Source of the DNA: CAZXPG01 sp964643145
Lineage (GTDB): Bacteria > Pseudomonadota > Alphaproteobacteria > Rickettsiales > Arcanibacteraceae
Direction of reading: 5' to 3'
Length of the DNA stretch: 64,000 nt
Assembly (NCBI GenBank): GCA_964643145.1
Contig: CAZXPG010000003.1
Coordinates: 1-64,000 of the forward strand
Below, in pieces: positions 35,688-44,019 of this stretch. Position 1 is the stretch's first letter, and every line of letters starts with the position of its first letter. The notes beneath the pieces were generated by a model, which did not search any database, was not told the origin of the DNA, and was given only the letters and a program-made list of their open reading frames with translations. The translations under genes and the position numbers were made by a program.

Positions 35688-35711
35688 CGGGATAGCACTT
35701 GCACTATCCCG
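35688..35711 (+). terminator. Hairpin after ahpD
   Basis: CGGGATAG-cacttgca-CTATCCCG is a perfect 8-bp stem 11 bases after the ahpD stop. It lacks a T-run, and it overlaps the -35 element of rnpB, so its role as a terminator is uncertain. Confidence 0.4.
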
Positions 35712-35727
35712 CTGCTGTCGTTATAAT
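35699..35727 (+). promoter_or_regulatory. Promoter of rnpB
   Basis: TTGCAC is followed by exactly 17 bases and then TATAAT. The predicted transcription start, about seven bases on, coincides with the P1 stem of RNase P RNA at 35734. It is the best housekeeping promoter in the window. Confidence 0.85.
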
Positions 35728-35733
35728 GCCTCC

Positions 35734-36108
35734 TCCAGATAACCGGGTAGCTGCTTTTGTATTAAAAGAGGAAAGTCCGGACTCCACGGGAAAAGGGTGC
35801 CGGTTAACGGCCGGCGGGGGCGACCCCAGGGAAAGTGCCACAGAAAAGATACCGCCTGTTATGTGTAACAGGTAAGGGTGAAAAGGTGTGGTAAGAGCAC
35901 ACCGCGCCGTGTGTAAGCATTGGCGGCAGGGAAAACCCCACCCGGAGCAAAACCAAATAGGGGCAGCGCGCCTGCGTGTGCAGGCAGGGTCGTTTCCCGA
36001 TCCAGTTGCCCGGGTAGGTTGCTTGAGGCTGTTGGCAACATCAGCCCTAGATGAATAGCTGCCATTTATCGCATGATAAATACAGAATCCGGCTTATAGG
36101 TTATCTGG
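35734..36108 (+). ncRNA. rnpB: RNase P RNA (class A)
   Basis: This is the catalytic RNA of ribonuclease P, which trims tRNA 5' leaders. The P1 helix pairs CCAGATAACC (35734) with GGTTATCTGG (36108). The universally conserved P4 strands are present as GAGGAAAGTCCGGACTCC near 35769 and ACAGAATCCGGCTTAT near 36082. The GGTAAGGGTGAAAAGG and AGAGCACACCG segments match conserved regions CRII-CRIII. The length of about 375 nt is normal for alphaproteobacteria. Confidence 0.96.
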
Positions 36109-36136
36109 TTTTTAGACTCTAATCAAAGGATTCTCC

Positions 36137-36796
36137 ATGCCTCAACCCTCTCTCAAAGGTCCAGAAAAAGCACCAGAATCAGGCAGGAAAGCACAAAGCC
36201 TAGTGATATTTTTGCATGGGCTTGGCTCCAATGGTCATGATTTAATTGAACTGGCGGGAGAGCTGGCTCCCTTGTTGCCAGATACGCATTTCCTCTCACC
36301 CAATGCCCCGTTCCCTTATGCAGCAGCGGGGTTTGGTTATCAGTGGTTTGATCTTTATGAGCGCACTGAAACCGCCATGCTTGCGGGTATCCGCCAGGCA
36401 GAGCCTATACTAAATGCTTATATTGACGATCAGCTTGCCCGTTTTGCACTCACTGATAGCCACTTGGCACTGGTCGGGTTTTCACAGGGCACGATGATGG
36501 CCCTGCATACCGCGCTCAGACGCTCTGCCCCTTGCGCGGGGGTGCTAGGGTTCTCCGGTGCGCTGCTTGCCCCAGCGCGGCTTAACGAGGATATAACCGC
36601 CCGTCCGCCGGTGATGCTGGTGCATGGTGATGCCGATCAGGTGGTGCCGCCTTCTGCCCTTCCTGCTGCTGTGGAGGCATTAGAGGTAGCGCATGTGCCG
36701 GTATCTTCGCATAGGGTCAGAGGGCTGGGGCATGGTATTAATGGCGAAGCATTGCAGGTTGGTGCGGCTTTTTTGAAACAGCAGTTGACTTTTTAA
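36137..36796 (+). CDS. Phospholipase/carboxylesterase family protein
   Basis: A 219-residue alpha/beta hydrolase of the Abhydrolase_2 (carboxylesterase/thioesterase-like) type. Marks are FLHGLGSNGHDL, the nucleophile motif GFSQGTMMA, the aspartate in HGDADQVVP and the histidine in GLGHGI. FGYQWFDLY near residue 75 is typical of this family. AAAGGA lies seven bases before the ATG. The substrate is probably a small ester or acylated thiol; it cannot be refined. Confidence 0.85.
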   Translation: MPQPSLKGPEKAPESGRKAQSLVIFLHGLGSNGHDLIELAGELAPLLPDTHFLSPNAPFPYAAAGFGYQWFDLYERTETAMLAGIRQAEPILNAYIDDQLARFALTDSHLALVGFSQGTMMALHTALRRSAPCAGVLGFSGALLAPARLNEDITARPPVMLVHGDADQVVPPSALPAAVEALEVAHVPVSSHRVRGLGHGINGEALQVGAAFLKQQLTF

Positions 36797-36850
36797 GCAC
36801 GCTGCATAGAGTGCTTTAAGTAATAAACTTCTCATCAAAAGGATAGTATA

Positions 36851-37393
36851 ATGGATTTAGTCAAGATAGCTGCTGGCAAAAACCCGCCACATGAAGTGAA
36901 CGTAGTGATTGAAGTGCCGCTTGGTGGTGACCCGGTGAAATATGAAATGGATAAGGAATCTGGTGCGGTATTTGTAGACCGTTTCCTGCATACCTCCATG
37001 CAATACCCCTGTAACTATGGCTTTATTCCGCATACACTCTCCGGTGATGGTGATCCTGCCGATGTGCTGGTAGTAGGCACATTGCCCGTGATCCCTGGCT
37101 GCGTGTTGGCAGCCCGTCCGATTGGTGTGTTGCTGATGGAAGATGAGTCTGGCCAAGATGAGAAAATTCTGGCGGTGCCTACCTCCAAGCTTGATCCTTT
37201 CTATGATAATATCAAATCCTATAAAGACTTGCCGGAATCCTTCATTGCAAAAATTGCCCATTTCTTTGAACATTACAAAGACCTGGAAAAAGGTAAATGG
37301 GTGAAGGTGATAGGATGGGACGATGCGCCGAAAGCCTTCGAGCTTATCCGCGAAGCGATGATGCGCGATATTACCAGTAGGAACGAGGAATAA
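36851..37393 (+). CDS. ppa: Inorganic pyrophosphatase
   Basis: A 180-residue family I soluble pyrophosphatase that hydrolyses PPi and drives biosynthesis. The metal-binding signature [11 protein letters not shown] is intact. VEVPLG-type start, KYEMDKESG and the [14 protein letters not shown] segment match the family. GGATAG precedes the ATG. It is followed by a foldback repeat and panC. Confidence 0.96.
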   Translation: MDLVKIAAGKNPPHEVNVVIEVPLGGDPVKYEMDKESGAVFVDRFLHTSMQYPCNYGFIPHTLSGDGDPADVLVVGTLPVIPGCVLAARPIGVLLMEDESGQDEKILAVPTSKLDPFYDNIKSYKDLPESFIAKIAHFFEHYKDLEKGKWVKVIGWDDAPKAFELIREAMMRDITSRNEE

Positions 37394-37403
37394 GATTATT
37401 TGC

Positions 37404-37491
37404 CTACCCTCACCTTAAGCCCTCTCCCTCAGGCAGGGGTGCCTTCTGGCTTGCTCCCTCTCCCTCAGGGAGAGGGCTTAAGGTGAGGGCA
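37404..37491. repeat. GC-rich foldback element (family C)
   Basis: CCCTCACCTTAAGCCCTCTCC and GAGAGGGCTTAAGGTGAGGG are complementary arms enclosing smaller CCCTC/GAGGG palindromes. Compared with the copy at 17204, the arm centre is CTTAAG instead of CTAACC, changed on both sides so that pairing is kept. Confidence 0.88.
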
Positions 37492-37510
37492 ATCTAAGTA
37501 AAAAACTATT

Positions 37511-38356
37511 ATGCGTGTTATCCGTACCGTTAAAGACCTACGCCAGGCCATACGCCCGTTAAAGCAAGAGCAGCGGAAGTTAGCCTTTGTGCCAACCATG
37601 GGGGCACTACATGAAGGCCATATGTCGCTGGTAAGAACGGCCAGGAATATGGCGGATGCTGTCGTAGTCAGTATTTTTGTTAATCCGCGCCAGTTTGGCC
37701 CACAAGAAGACCTGGCTGCCTATCCTCGCCCTGAAATAGAAGACCTGGCTAAGCTTTCTGAACATAATGTAGATATTGCCTATATCCCTTCCGTAGAGGA
37801 AATGTATAGCGAAGGGTTTAGCGCCAGCATCAGTGTGGCAGGCATAAGTGCTGGCCTATGTGGCGCACACCGCCCTGGGCATTTTGACGGCGTAGCACTG
37901 GTGGTTACAAAACTATTGCTACAATCACTGCCAGATATAGCGATCTTTGGCGAGAAAGACTATCAACAGTTATTGGTTATACAACAACTAGTAAATGACT
38001 TGAACATTCCAGTGGAGATTATATCCGCCCCCATCTTCCGCGAGAAAGACGGGCTTGCCCTGTCCTCACGTAACGCCTATCTCACTGCTGAAGAGCGGGG
38101 AATAGCACCGGCGCTCTACCATCACCTACAGCATATTGCTAGTGAATTGCAGGCGGGTGGTTCGTTAGAAGCACTGGTAGCCGCTGCCACCCATTCCCTG
38201 CAAGCCACTGGTTTCAACAGGATAGACTATATTGCCCTGCGCGACGCACGAACCTTACAACCCCTCCTGTCGCTCTCTGCACCAGCACGACTGCTGGCCG
38301 CTGTCTATCTAGGAAAATGTCGCTTGATTGACAATATAGCAGTCACCAAACGCTAA
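37511..38356 (+). CDS. panC: Pantothenate synthetase
   Basis: A 281-residue enzyme that condenses pantoate with beta-alanine using ATP. The HIGH-like FVPTMGALHEGHMSLV lies at about 27-42. FVNPRQFGP, FGEKDYQQL and LALSSRNAYL are all present. No panB or panD is adjacent. Its stop overlaps the convergent ankyrin-SPOR gene by four bases. Confidence 0.96.
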   Translation: MRVIRTVKDLRQAIRPLKQEQRKLAFVPTMGALHEGHMSLVRTARNMADAVVVSIFVNPRQFGPQEDLAAYPRPEIEDLAKLSEHNVDIAYIPSVEEMYSEGFSASISVAGISAGLCGAHRPGHFDGVALVVTKLLLQSLPDIAIFGEKDYQQLLVIQQLVNDLNIPVEIISAPIFREKDGLALSSRNAYLTAEERGIAPALYHHLQHIASELQAGGSLEALVAAATHSLQATGFNRIDYIALRDARTLQPLLSLSAPARLLAAVYLGKCRLIDNIAVTKR

Positions 38357-39969
38357 CCACTCACCACGATACAGCCTACTCCGCGCTGTTTAAACGCCTG
38401 ACATGCGGTTGTTGCTGCCTCTTGGCTAGCAAATTTCCCACCCCGCAAACGATAGGTTGCGCGACGGCTGCTGCTGCCATCTGGCACCGAAATCGCAAAC
38501 GCTATGCCACGCGTAAGGTTGCTATGGCGCAATAGCAACAGTTCACGCGCCGCCACAGCACTTTCTTCGCTGGAGTACGTACCAAACTGGAGCCAATATT
38601 TCCCCAGACGAGCAAGTGCTGGGTTGGCACGGTTGTGTGGATGCACATAACTATCATAGCCACCGGGCACAGCACTCATACTGACAGATTTGCCAAAATC
38701 CGCTAGGGCTGCACAGCTAAGATCACGTTTTTGCTCCCTCAAGGCTGCGCATAATCGCGAAGCCTGCTCGACACTAGTAGGGCCCAGGCTTAACGACACA
38801 TCGGCCAGCGTCTTATCTACTGAAGTGAGCACACGCACACGCAGGCCACCTGCAACAGGATTGGTTCTAACGGCATTATAGGCAGCGAGGGCAGCCGCTT
38901 CATTCGCATAAGGCCCAATGTGAAGCCAATGGGTATTTTTAAGAGATTTGCTATTGCTTGGAGCAAAGGCAGTTGCCACCGGCACTACGGGTTTGGCTGG
39001 CACAGAGGACGTATTACTGCCACTCACGGGCACACGTATTGCTTCCCCCACCGCAATACGGGCGGTTTCTGGCACTGGTGTTGCCACTGGAGCGGGCAGT
39101 GGCGCAGAACTTACCTTCTCCATGAGCGGCGGAGAGGCTTCCGAGGGTGTTGCTGGCTCAGCTTCTGGTGTTTTTGCCACAGCATCGCTCACAACCGGTA
39201 TCGCCAGAGGGGCAGATTCCTGCTTAAAACTAAAAAATGATAAAAAGCCGAAGACCGGTTTCTTTGTTTTAGGCGCAGTTGCAACCACCGTAGCTTTAGG
39301 TGGAGCAGGGGGCTTAGGGCTGAGCAACGCCACCATTTGCGTGTTATCTTGCGCTTCTGCTTCCTCACGTAGTGCCGCTTTCTGCGCAGCCGAAAGTTTA
39401 GCAAAATGCGGGCTATCTACCAACAATGCCAGTGTTGCCGGATCGTTAGATTTTATCGCCAACGTAAACGTATTTTCTTTCCAATTATTCACTTTCAGCG
39501 GATCGGCACCCTGCGCCAGCAATACCGGCATTATTTCGGATTTATGCTCGACCGATGCGCGCATTAGCGGTGTCCATCCCTCATTATCAGGGATGTCAAC
39601 CAGGGCGTCTTCTTGCAACAACAACTTCACAATATCAACATTACCTCGCCGAACAGCCAGATGCAAGGCACTCGCCCCGCCCAGATCAACGGCATCCATA
39701 TCGGCCCCGGCTTCAAGCAAGGCGGCAACCACGTCGGTATAGCCCTTCAGTGAGGCACGCATTAGTGCTGTTACCCCAACATCACCCCGGCTATCGACAG
39801 GCATGCCCTCTCTCATCAACCGCCGCACCTCAGCGATATTACCATGATCAGCCGCATCTACCAGCGGGTTATGAAAACCAGACGACGAACTGGGAGCAGC
39901 CTGCAAGACAGAGGAAAAGAACAGGCACGCCAACAGGAGTGCGCGGCAAGAAAAGGAGTGTATGCTCAC
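38353..39969 (-). CDS. Secreted ankyrin-repeat protein with two SPOR domains
   Basis: A 538-residue protein. A signal peptide (about 1-24, ending VLQA-AP) leads to about five ankyrin repeats (33-215; for example DVGVTALMRASLKGYTDVV). A Pro/Ala-rich linker runs to about 340. Two SPOR-like units close the protein (about 347-425, HWLHIGPYANEAAALAAY; and 458-538, YWLQFGTYSSEESAVAA). SPOR domains bind denuded septal peptidoglycan glycans. The start is GTG with AGGGA upstream. The combination predicts a periplasmic division- or envelope-associated scaffold. I know of no characterised protein with this order. Confidence 0.8.
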   Translation of the reverse strand: MSIHSFSCRALLLACLFFSSVLQAAPSSSSGFHNPLVDAADHGNIAEVRRLMREGMPVDSRGDVGVTALMRASLKGYTDVVAALLEAGADMDAVDLGGASALHLAVRRGNVDIVKLLLQEDALVDIPDNEGWTPLMRASVEHKSEIMPVLLAQGADPLKVNNWKENTFTLAIKSNDPATLALLVDSPHFAKLSAAQKAALREEAEAQDNTQMVALLSPKPPAPPKATVVATAPKTKKPVFGFLSFFSFKQESAPLAIPVVSDAVAKTPEAEPATPSEASPPLMEKVSSAPLPAPVATPVPETARIAVGEAIRVPVSGSNTSSVPAKPVVPVATAFAPSNSKSLKNTHWLHIGPYANEAAALAAYNAVRTNPVAGGLRVRVLTSVDKTLADVSLSLGPTSVEQASRLCAALREQKRDLSCAALADFGKSVSMSAVPGGYDSYVHPHNRANPALARLGKYWLQFGTYSSEESAVAARELLLLRHSNLTRGIAFAISVPDGSSSRRATYRLRGGKFASQEAATTACQAFKQRGVGCIVVSG

Positions 39970-39999
39970 AGAAATCCCTGTTCATTAAGTACAGAAGGA

Positions 40000-40074
40000 T
40001 GGAGGCCGGGGCCGGAATCGAACCGGCGCGTAGCGGATTTGCAGTCCACGGCATTACCACTTTGCTACCCAGCC
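40000..40074 (-). tRNA. tRNA-Cys(GCA)
   Basis: A complete cloverleaf on the minus strand with encoded CCA. The acceptor GGCTGGG pairs with CCCGGCC, with U73 as discriminator, the cysteine identity base. The anticodon loop CTGCAAA gives GCA. It lies just upstream of the GTG start of the ankyrin-SPOR gene. Confidence 0.97.
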
Positions 40075-40307
40075 ACGAACATGTGTTCTTCAGAAGGAAC
40101 ATATGTTACATTATTTCTATGAATCCATACCGGCATTACAGGTGGTTTTCAAGTTTTTTTTGCATAGTAGCCAGGTTTTTATAAAAAAACGGTAATATCT
40201 TGTAGAAAATATACCCATCTTGCGGGAAGAATGGGTTGAAAGAGGCATGAAGATAGGTATACACTGCGCCTACTACCCAACCACCAGCGAAAGGAGCGCG
40301 CAGGCTC

Positions 40308-41327
40308 ATGCAGAAAAAATATGCCCTTATGGCGTTGATAGGCCTGCCTTTGGCGGCTATTGCCTTATGGGCAGCAACCCGCTTCTTTTTTGTGGCATCC
40401 GTCACCGTTACACAGCCCGTGCAAGGCACTGCTATTGAAGCCGTCTATGCAACAGGCACGGTGGAGGCGACGGTGATGCTGCCAATTGCCGCCAGGACTA
40501 CCGCCCGCCTGACGGCACTCCACACGGATGAGGGCAGCGAGGTGGAAGAAGGCCAGGTGCTGGCACAACTGGAAGATAGCGATTTACAGCAATCTATTGT
40601 GCAGTTGCAAGCCAAAGCCGATTATGCCAGATCAACCTATGAACGCAATAAGGCCTTAGCAGCCAAGCATTTTATTTCCAAGGAAGAATTAGACCGTGCT
40701 GAAGCGGATATGCGGGCGGCTGTGGCGGCACTAAACCAGGCAAAAGCAGAAGCGGGTTATCTGAAGCTGCTAGCACCAGCCGATGGCCACATCATTCGCC
40801 GTGATGGAGAAATAGGCGAGCTGATTCCTGCCAACCAGCCGGTATTCTGGCTTTCCTGTTGCGCTCCTTTACGCATTTCCGCTGAAGTGGATGAGGAAGA
40901 TATTGCTAAAGTCAAGCCAGGGCAGGAGGTGGTAATCCGTGCTGATGCCTTCCCTAACGCAATTTTCCACGGCAAGGTGGAAAGCATCACCCCGAAAGGC
41001 GACCCGATTGCGCGCAGCTACCGTGTACGCGTCACATTTGTGGGGAAAGTGCCGCTGTTAATTGGGATGACGGCAGAAACCAATATCATCATCAACAAGC
41101 ACGATAACGCCCTGCTTGTGCCAGCAGGCAGCGTTGAAAATCATCATGTCTGGCGGGTAGAACAGGACACACTGAAGCAACAGGCGGTTACAACTGGCAT
41201 TGAAGGGCTGGAGCAGGTGGAAATTCTCTCAGGCCTTGCACCAAATGATACTATCGTACTGAACCCCTCAGATAAGTTCAAAGAAGGCCAGCGGGTGCAT
41301 ATAAAACTTTCAGAGGCGGCCAGATGA
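40308..41327 (+). CDS. HlyD/MacA-type periplasmic adaptor
   Basis: A 339-residue membrane-fusion protein. An N-terminal span (about 7-25) is followed by lipoyl-like halves (IAARTTARLTALHTDEGSEV at about 62-81 and LLAPADGHIIRRDGEIGE near 150-167) around an alpha-hairpin, then beta-barrel and membrane-proximal domains. It links an inner-membrane ABC transporter to the outer membrane or the periplasm. The stop overlaps the permease ATG (ATGA). The three genes 40308-43245 form one exporter operon. Confidence 0.88.
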   Translation: MQKKYALMALIGLPLAAIALWAATRFFFVASVTVTQPVQGTAIEAVYATGTVEATVMLPIAARTTARLTALHTDEGSEVEEGQVLAQLEDSDLQQSIVQLQAKADYARSTYERNKALAAKHFISKEELDRAEADMRAAVAALNQAKAEAGYLKLLAPADGHIIRRDGEIGELIPANQPVFWLSCCAPLRISAEVDEEDIAKVKPGQEVVIRADAFPNAIFHGKVESITPKGDPIARSYRVRVTFVGKVPLLIGMTAETNIIINKHDNALLVPAGSVENHHVWRVEQDTLKQQAVTTGIEGLEQVEILSGLAPNDTIVLNPSDKFKEGQRVHIKLSEAAR

Positions 41328-42565
41328 AGCTGCTGCTCACCATTGCCCTCAAGCATCTGCTGGCGCGCAAACGTTCAAGCATCGTGTCGCTACTGGGGAT
41401 TGTGCTTGGTGTTGCGTTTTTTCTGGCCATTTCTTCGTTAATGCAAGGCTCGCAGAAAGATTTTATCCGGCGACTGATTGATAACTCTCCCCATATCACG
41501 ATTGTTGATGAATTCCGCAACCCACGCCCGCAGCCTCTCTTCCAGCTCTATCCGCATGCAGCTGTAGAAATGCACCGCATCAAGCCGCTCACTGAAACGC
41601 GAGGCATACGTGGCTACGAGCAGATTCTTACTAGACTGCGCAGGCAACAGGGGGTGATCGTCGCGCCGGTGCTTTCCGGGCAAGGTTTAATCAGCTTTGC
41701 GGGGAGAGATGTGGCTGTCACGCTCTATGGCATGAACCCGGAGGAAATTCAACACGTTTCCACCATTGAAAATTACATGATAGAGGGTACGATCGAGAAT
41801 TTGATTGCCAACCCTGATGGCGTTGTGATTGGAGCGGAACTGGCACGCAAACTCTCGCTGGAACGGGGTAACACCATCACTATTGCCGCTACCACCGGGC
41901 AGGTGCGTGCTTTCAAGATTCTCGGTATATTCCGCACCGGCCGGGCCGATTATGATGAACATCAGGTATTTATATCGCTGAAGCGTGTGCAGGCACTCCT
42001 CAACCGCCCTAGCCGCGCCAACACGATTATTATCAAACTACCCAACCCCGATACTGCCCGTGAGAAAGCCGCCCAGATTGAAGCCGATATAGGCTATAAG
42101 GCAGTATCATGGCAGGAAGCCTCGCAGGATATTCTAAGCACGCTCACCATCCGTAATATTATTATGTATACGGTGGTAAGTGCGGTGCTGGTGGTGGCGG
42201 CTTTTGGGATTTATAACGTTATTTCCACTGTGGTAATGGAAAAACACCGTGATATTGCCATTATGAAATCCATGGGTTTTGAGGCAAGCGATATTAAGCG
42301 CATTTTTGTGATACAGGGCACCATATTGGGGCTAATTGGCTGTATGGCTGGGCTTCCTTTTGGCAGTGCCTTGATGCTGGCCTTAATGCAGGTGCGGTTT
42401 AAACCACCTGGCAGTACGGAAGTGATCCAGATGCCGATAGACTGGGGCTTAACGCAATTTGCCATTGCCGCTAGCTTTGCCATGGTGGCTTCAGTGCTTG
42501 CTGCGCTACTGCCTGCCCGCAAAGGCGCGGCGGTGCAACCTGTTGACATATTGCGGGGGTTATAA
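41324..42565 (+). CDS. ABC transporter permease, MacB/LolC-DevC type
   Basis: A 413-residue permease with one N-terminal span (about 14-36), a large periplasmic MacB-PCD domain (about 40-275) and three C-terminal spans in the FtsX domain (about 285-405). The cytoplasmic segment DIAIMKSMGFEASDIKRIF is typical of type VII (mechanotransmission) ABC systems. With the adaptor and ATPase it should export a lipid, peptide or other hydrophobic substrate. The start and stop overlap its neighbours by four and one bases. Confidence 0.88.
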   Translation: MKLLLTIALKHLLARKRSSIVSLLGIVLGVAFFLAISSLMQGSQKDFIRRLIDNSPHITIVDEFRNPRPQPLFQLYPHAAVEMHRIKPLTETRGIRGYEQILTRLRRQQGVIVAPVLSGQGLISFAGRDVAVTLYGMNPEEIQHVSTIENYMIEGTIENLIANPDGVVIGAELARKLSLERGNTITIAATTGQVRAFKILGIFRTGRADYDEHQVFISLKRVQALLNRPSRANTIIIKLPNPDTAREKAAQIEADIGYKAVSWQEASQDILSTLTIRNIIMYTVVSAVLVVAAFGIYNVISTVVMEKHRDIAIMKSMGFEASDIKRIFVIQGTILGLIGCMAGLPFGSALMLALMQVRFKPPGSTEVIQMPIDWGLTQFAIAASFAMVASVLAALLPARKGAAVQPVDILRGL

Positions 42566-43245
42566 TGACGGCCGTCATCCGGGTGGAACATATCACTAAA
42601 CGTCTGAAAGGCGAAGTACCGGTGACGCTGGTGAAAGATGTCGACTTGACTGTAGAACCGGGCGAATTTGTGGCGATCACCGGCCCTTCGGGTTCGGGAA
42701 AATCATCACTGCTTTATCTGCTTGGCCTGCTTGACACCCCAAGTAGTGGCCGTATCTGGTTAAACGGCACCGATATTTCTACCTATAGCGACACTCAACT
42801 TGCCCATGCGAGACTGGCAGAACTCGGGTTTGTATTCCAGTTCCATTTCTTGTTGCCGGAATTTACCGCGCAGGAAAATGTCATGCTCCCCATGCAGCGG
42901 CTGGGGCGGCTTTCTCCTGCTGCTATCCGCAATCGGGCGGCAGAACTTCTCACCCATGTTGGGCTTGGCGAGCAGATGCATAAACTGCCTAAACAGCTCT
43001 CTGGTGGCCAGAGCCAGCGTGTGGCCATTGCCCGCGCACTGGCAAACGAGCCGCGCCTGATACTGGCCGATGAACCTACCGGTAATCTTGATACTGCCTC
43101 TAGTGCCGTTGTGCAGGATATGCTGCACAGCCTGGTGAAAGACCACCAGAAAGCCGTGATTATGGTAACGCACGACCCGCATTTTGCGGAAACGGCGGAC
43201 AGGATTGTGAAGATTGTGGATGGAAAAATGGAGTCTGGGGTTTAG
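42565..43245 (+). CDS. ABC transporter ATPase, LolD/MacB type
   Basis: A 226-residue ATPase. Walker A is GPSGSGKSS, the Q loop FQFHFLLPEFT, the signature LSGGQSQRVAIARAL, Walker B LILADEPTGNLD and the switch MVTHD. The FHFLLPEFTAQENVMLP segment marks the LolD/MacB/FtsE branch. It closes the three-gene exporter unit. The substrate is unknown; the DevBCA-like set of adaptor, permease and separate ATPase is the nearest described organisation. Confidence 0.92.
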   Translation: MTAVIRVEHITKRLKGEVPVTLVKDVDLTVEPGEFVAITGPSGSGKSSLLYLLGLLDTPSSGRIWLNGTDISTYSDTQLAHARLAELGFVFQFHFLLPEFTAQENVMLPMQRLGRLSPAAIRNRAAELLTHVGLGEQMHKLPKQLSGGQSQRVAIARALANEPRLILADEPTGNLDTASSAVVQDMLHSLVKDHQKAVIMVTHDPHFAETADRIVKIVDGKMESGV

Positions 43246-43251
43246 GGTTTA

Positions 43252-44019
43252 CTAACCATTCTTCTTCCCTGGCAGTCGTGCAAAAAGTGGATCAGTGAGC
43301 CCCGGGGGCAGGCAGGAAAGCAGCCATATCAGTGCATATAACGGAAAAGGAAACGCAATGCGTGCCGGGTATTTTTCAAGCCTCTGCCGGATCAGGCGGG
43401 CGGCTTTCTCGGCAGGCATAATAAAGGGCATGGGGAAATCATTGACATCGGTCATTGGGGTGGTGATATAGCCAGGCGTGACTACCGTCACCTGCACCTG
43501 GTCTTTCATCAGCAAACCGCGCAGTGCCTCGCCATAGATTCTTACGGCAGCTTTACTGGCTGAATAGGCGGGTGAGCTGGGTAGGCCGCGATAACCGGCT
43601 AGTGAACTGATAATCACAATATGCCCAGATTGACGCTGCTGCATACGGGGAACAAGCGGTAACAGGGTGTTTAACACCCCGTCCAGGTTGGTTGCTATGA
43701 TAGCGCGCGTCTGGGCATCACTTTCCAAGCCGTCAGCAGTGCCACCGGAAATCCCGGCATTGGCAATCACCCGGTCAATCGGGGTATGGTTGTCCATTTT
43801 CTCTATCCAACCGGCAAGTGCCTTGCTATCACACACATCCAGGCAGACAGTTTCCACTATTGCCCCTTTGTTGCGGCAAGAAACCGCCACCTCCTCCAGC
43901 CGAGCCAGGTTCCGGCCCGTAAGCAGAAGCCGCATACCGGGAGCCGCATATTCATGCGCCAGTGCCGCCCCTAAGCCGCTGCTTGCCCCGGTAATTAGTG
44001 TAGTAGATAGGGCAGGCAT
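43252..44019 (-). CDS. Short-chain dehydrogenase
   Basis: A 255-residue classical SDR with TGASSGLGAALA, NAGISGG, the catalytic serine, YSASKAA and TPGYITTPM. A hydrophobic C-terminal stretch (PFPLYALIWLLSCLPPGL) suggests membrane association, as in the DltE/YqjQ-like subgroup. It directly abuts the hisZ stop codon, so it is likely to be in the same transcript. No link to histidine synthesis is evident. Confidence 0.85.
   Translation of the reverse strand: MPALSTTLITGASSGLGAALAHEYAAPGMRLLLTGRNLARLEEVAVSCRNKGAIVETVCLDVCDSKALAGWIEKMDNHTPIDRVIANAGISGGTADGLESDAQTRAIIATNLDGVLNTLLPLVPRMQQRQSGHIVIISSLAGYRGLPSSPAYSASKAAVRIYGEALRGLLMKDQVQVTVVTPGYITTPMTDVNDFPMPFIMPAEKAARLIRQRLEKYPARIAFPFPLYALIWLLSCLPPGLTDPLFARLPGKKNG

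Noticed and set aside
40075..40110. LexA-type operator near tRNA-Cys (GAACATGTGTTC, GAACATATGTT)
   Set aside because: The spacing does not match the alphaproteobacterial GAAC-N7-GAAC site, and no SOS gene adjoins.
39555..40184. A long plus-strand frame across the ankyrin-SPOR start and tRNA-Cys
   Set aside because: It runs through the tRNA gene and opposite the signal-peptide and ankyrin coding sequence, with no ribosome site.
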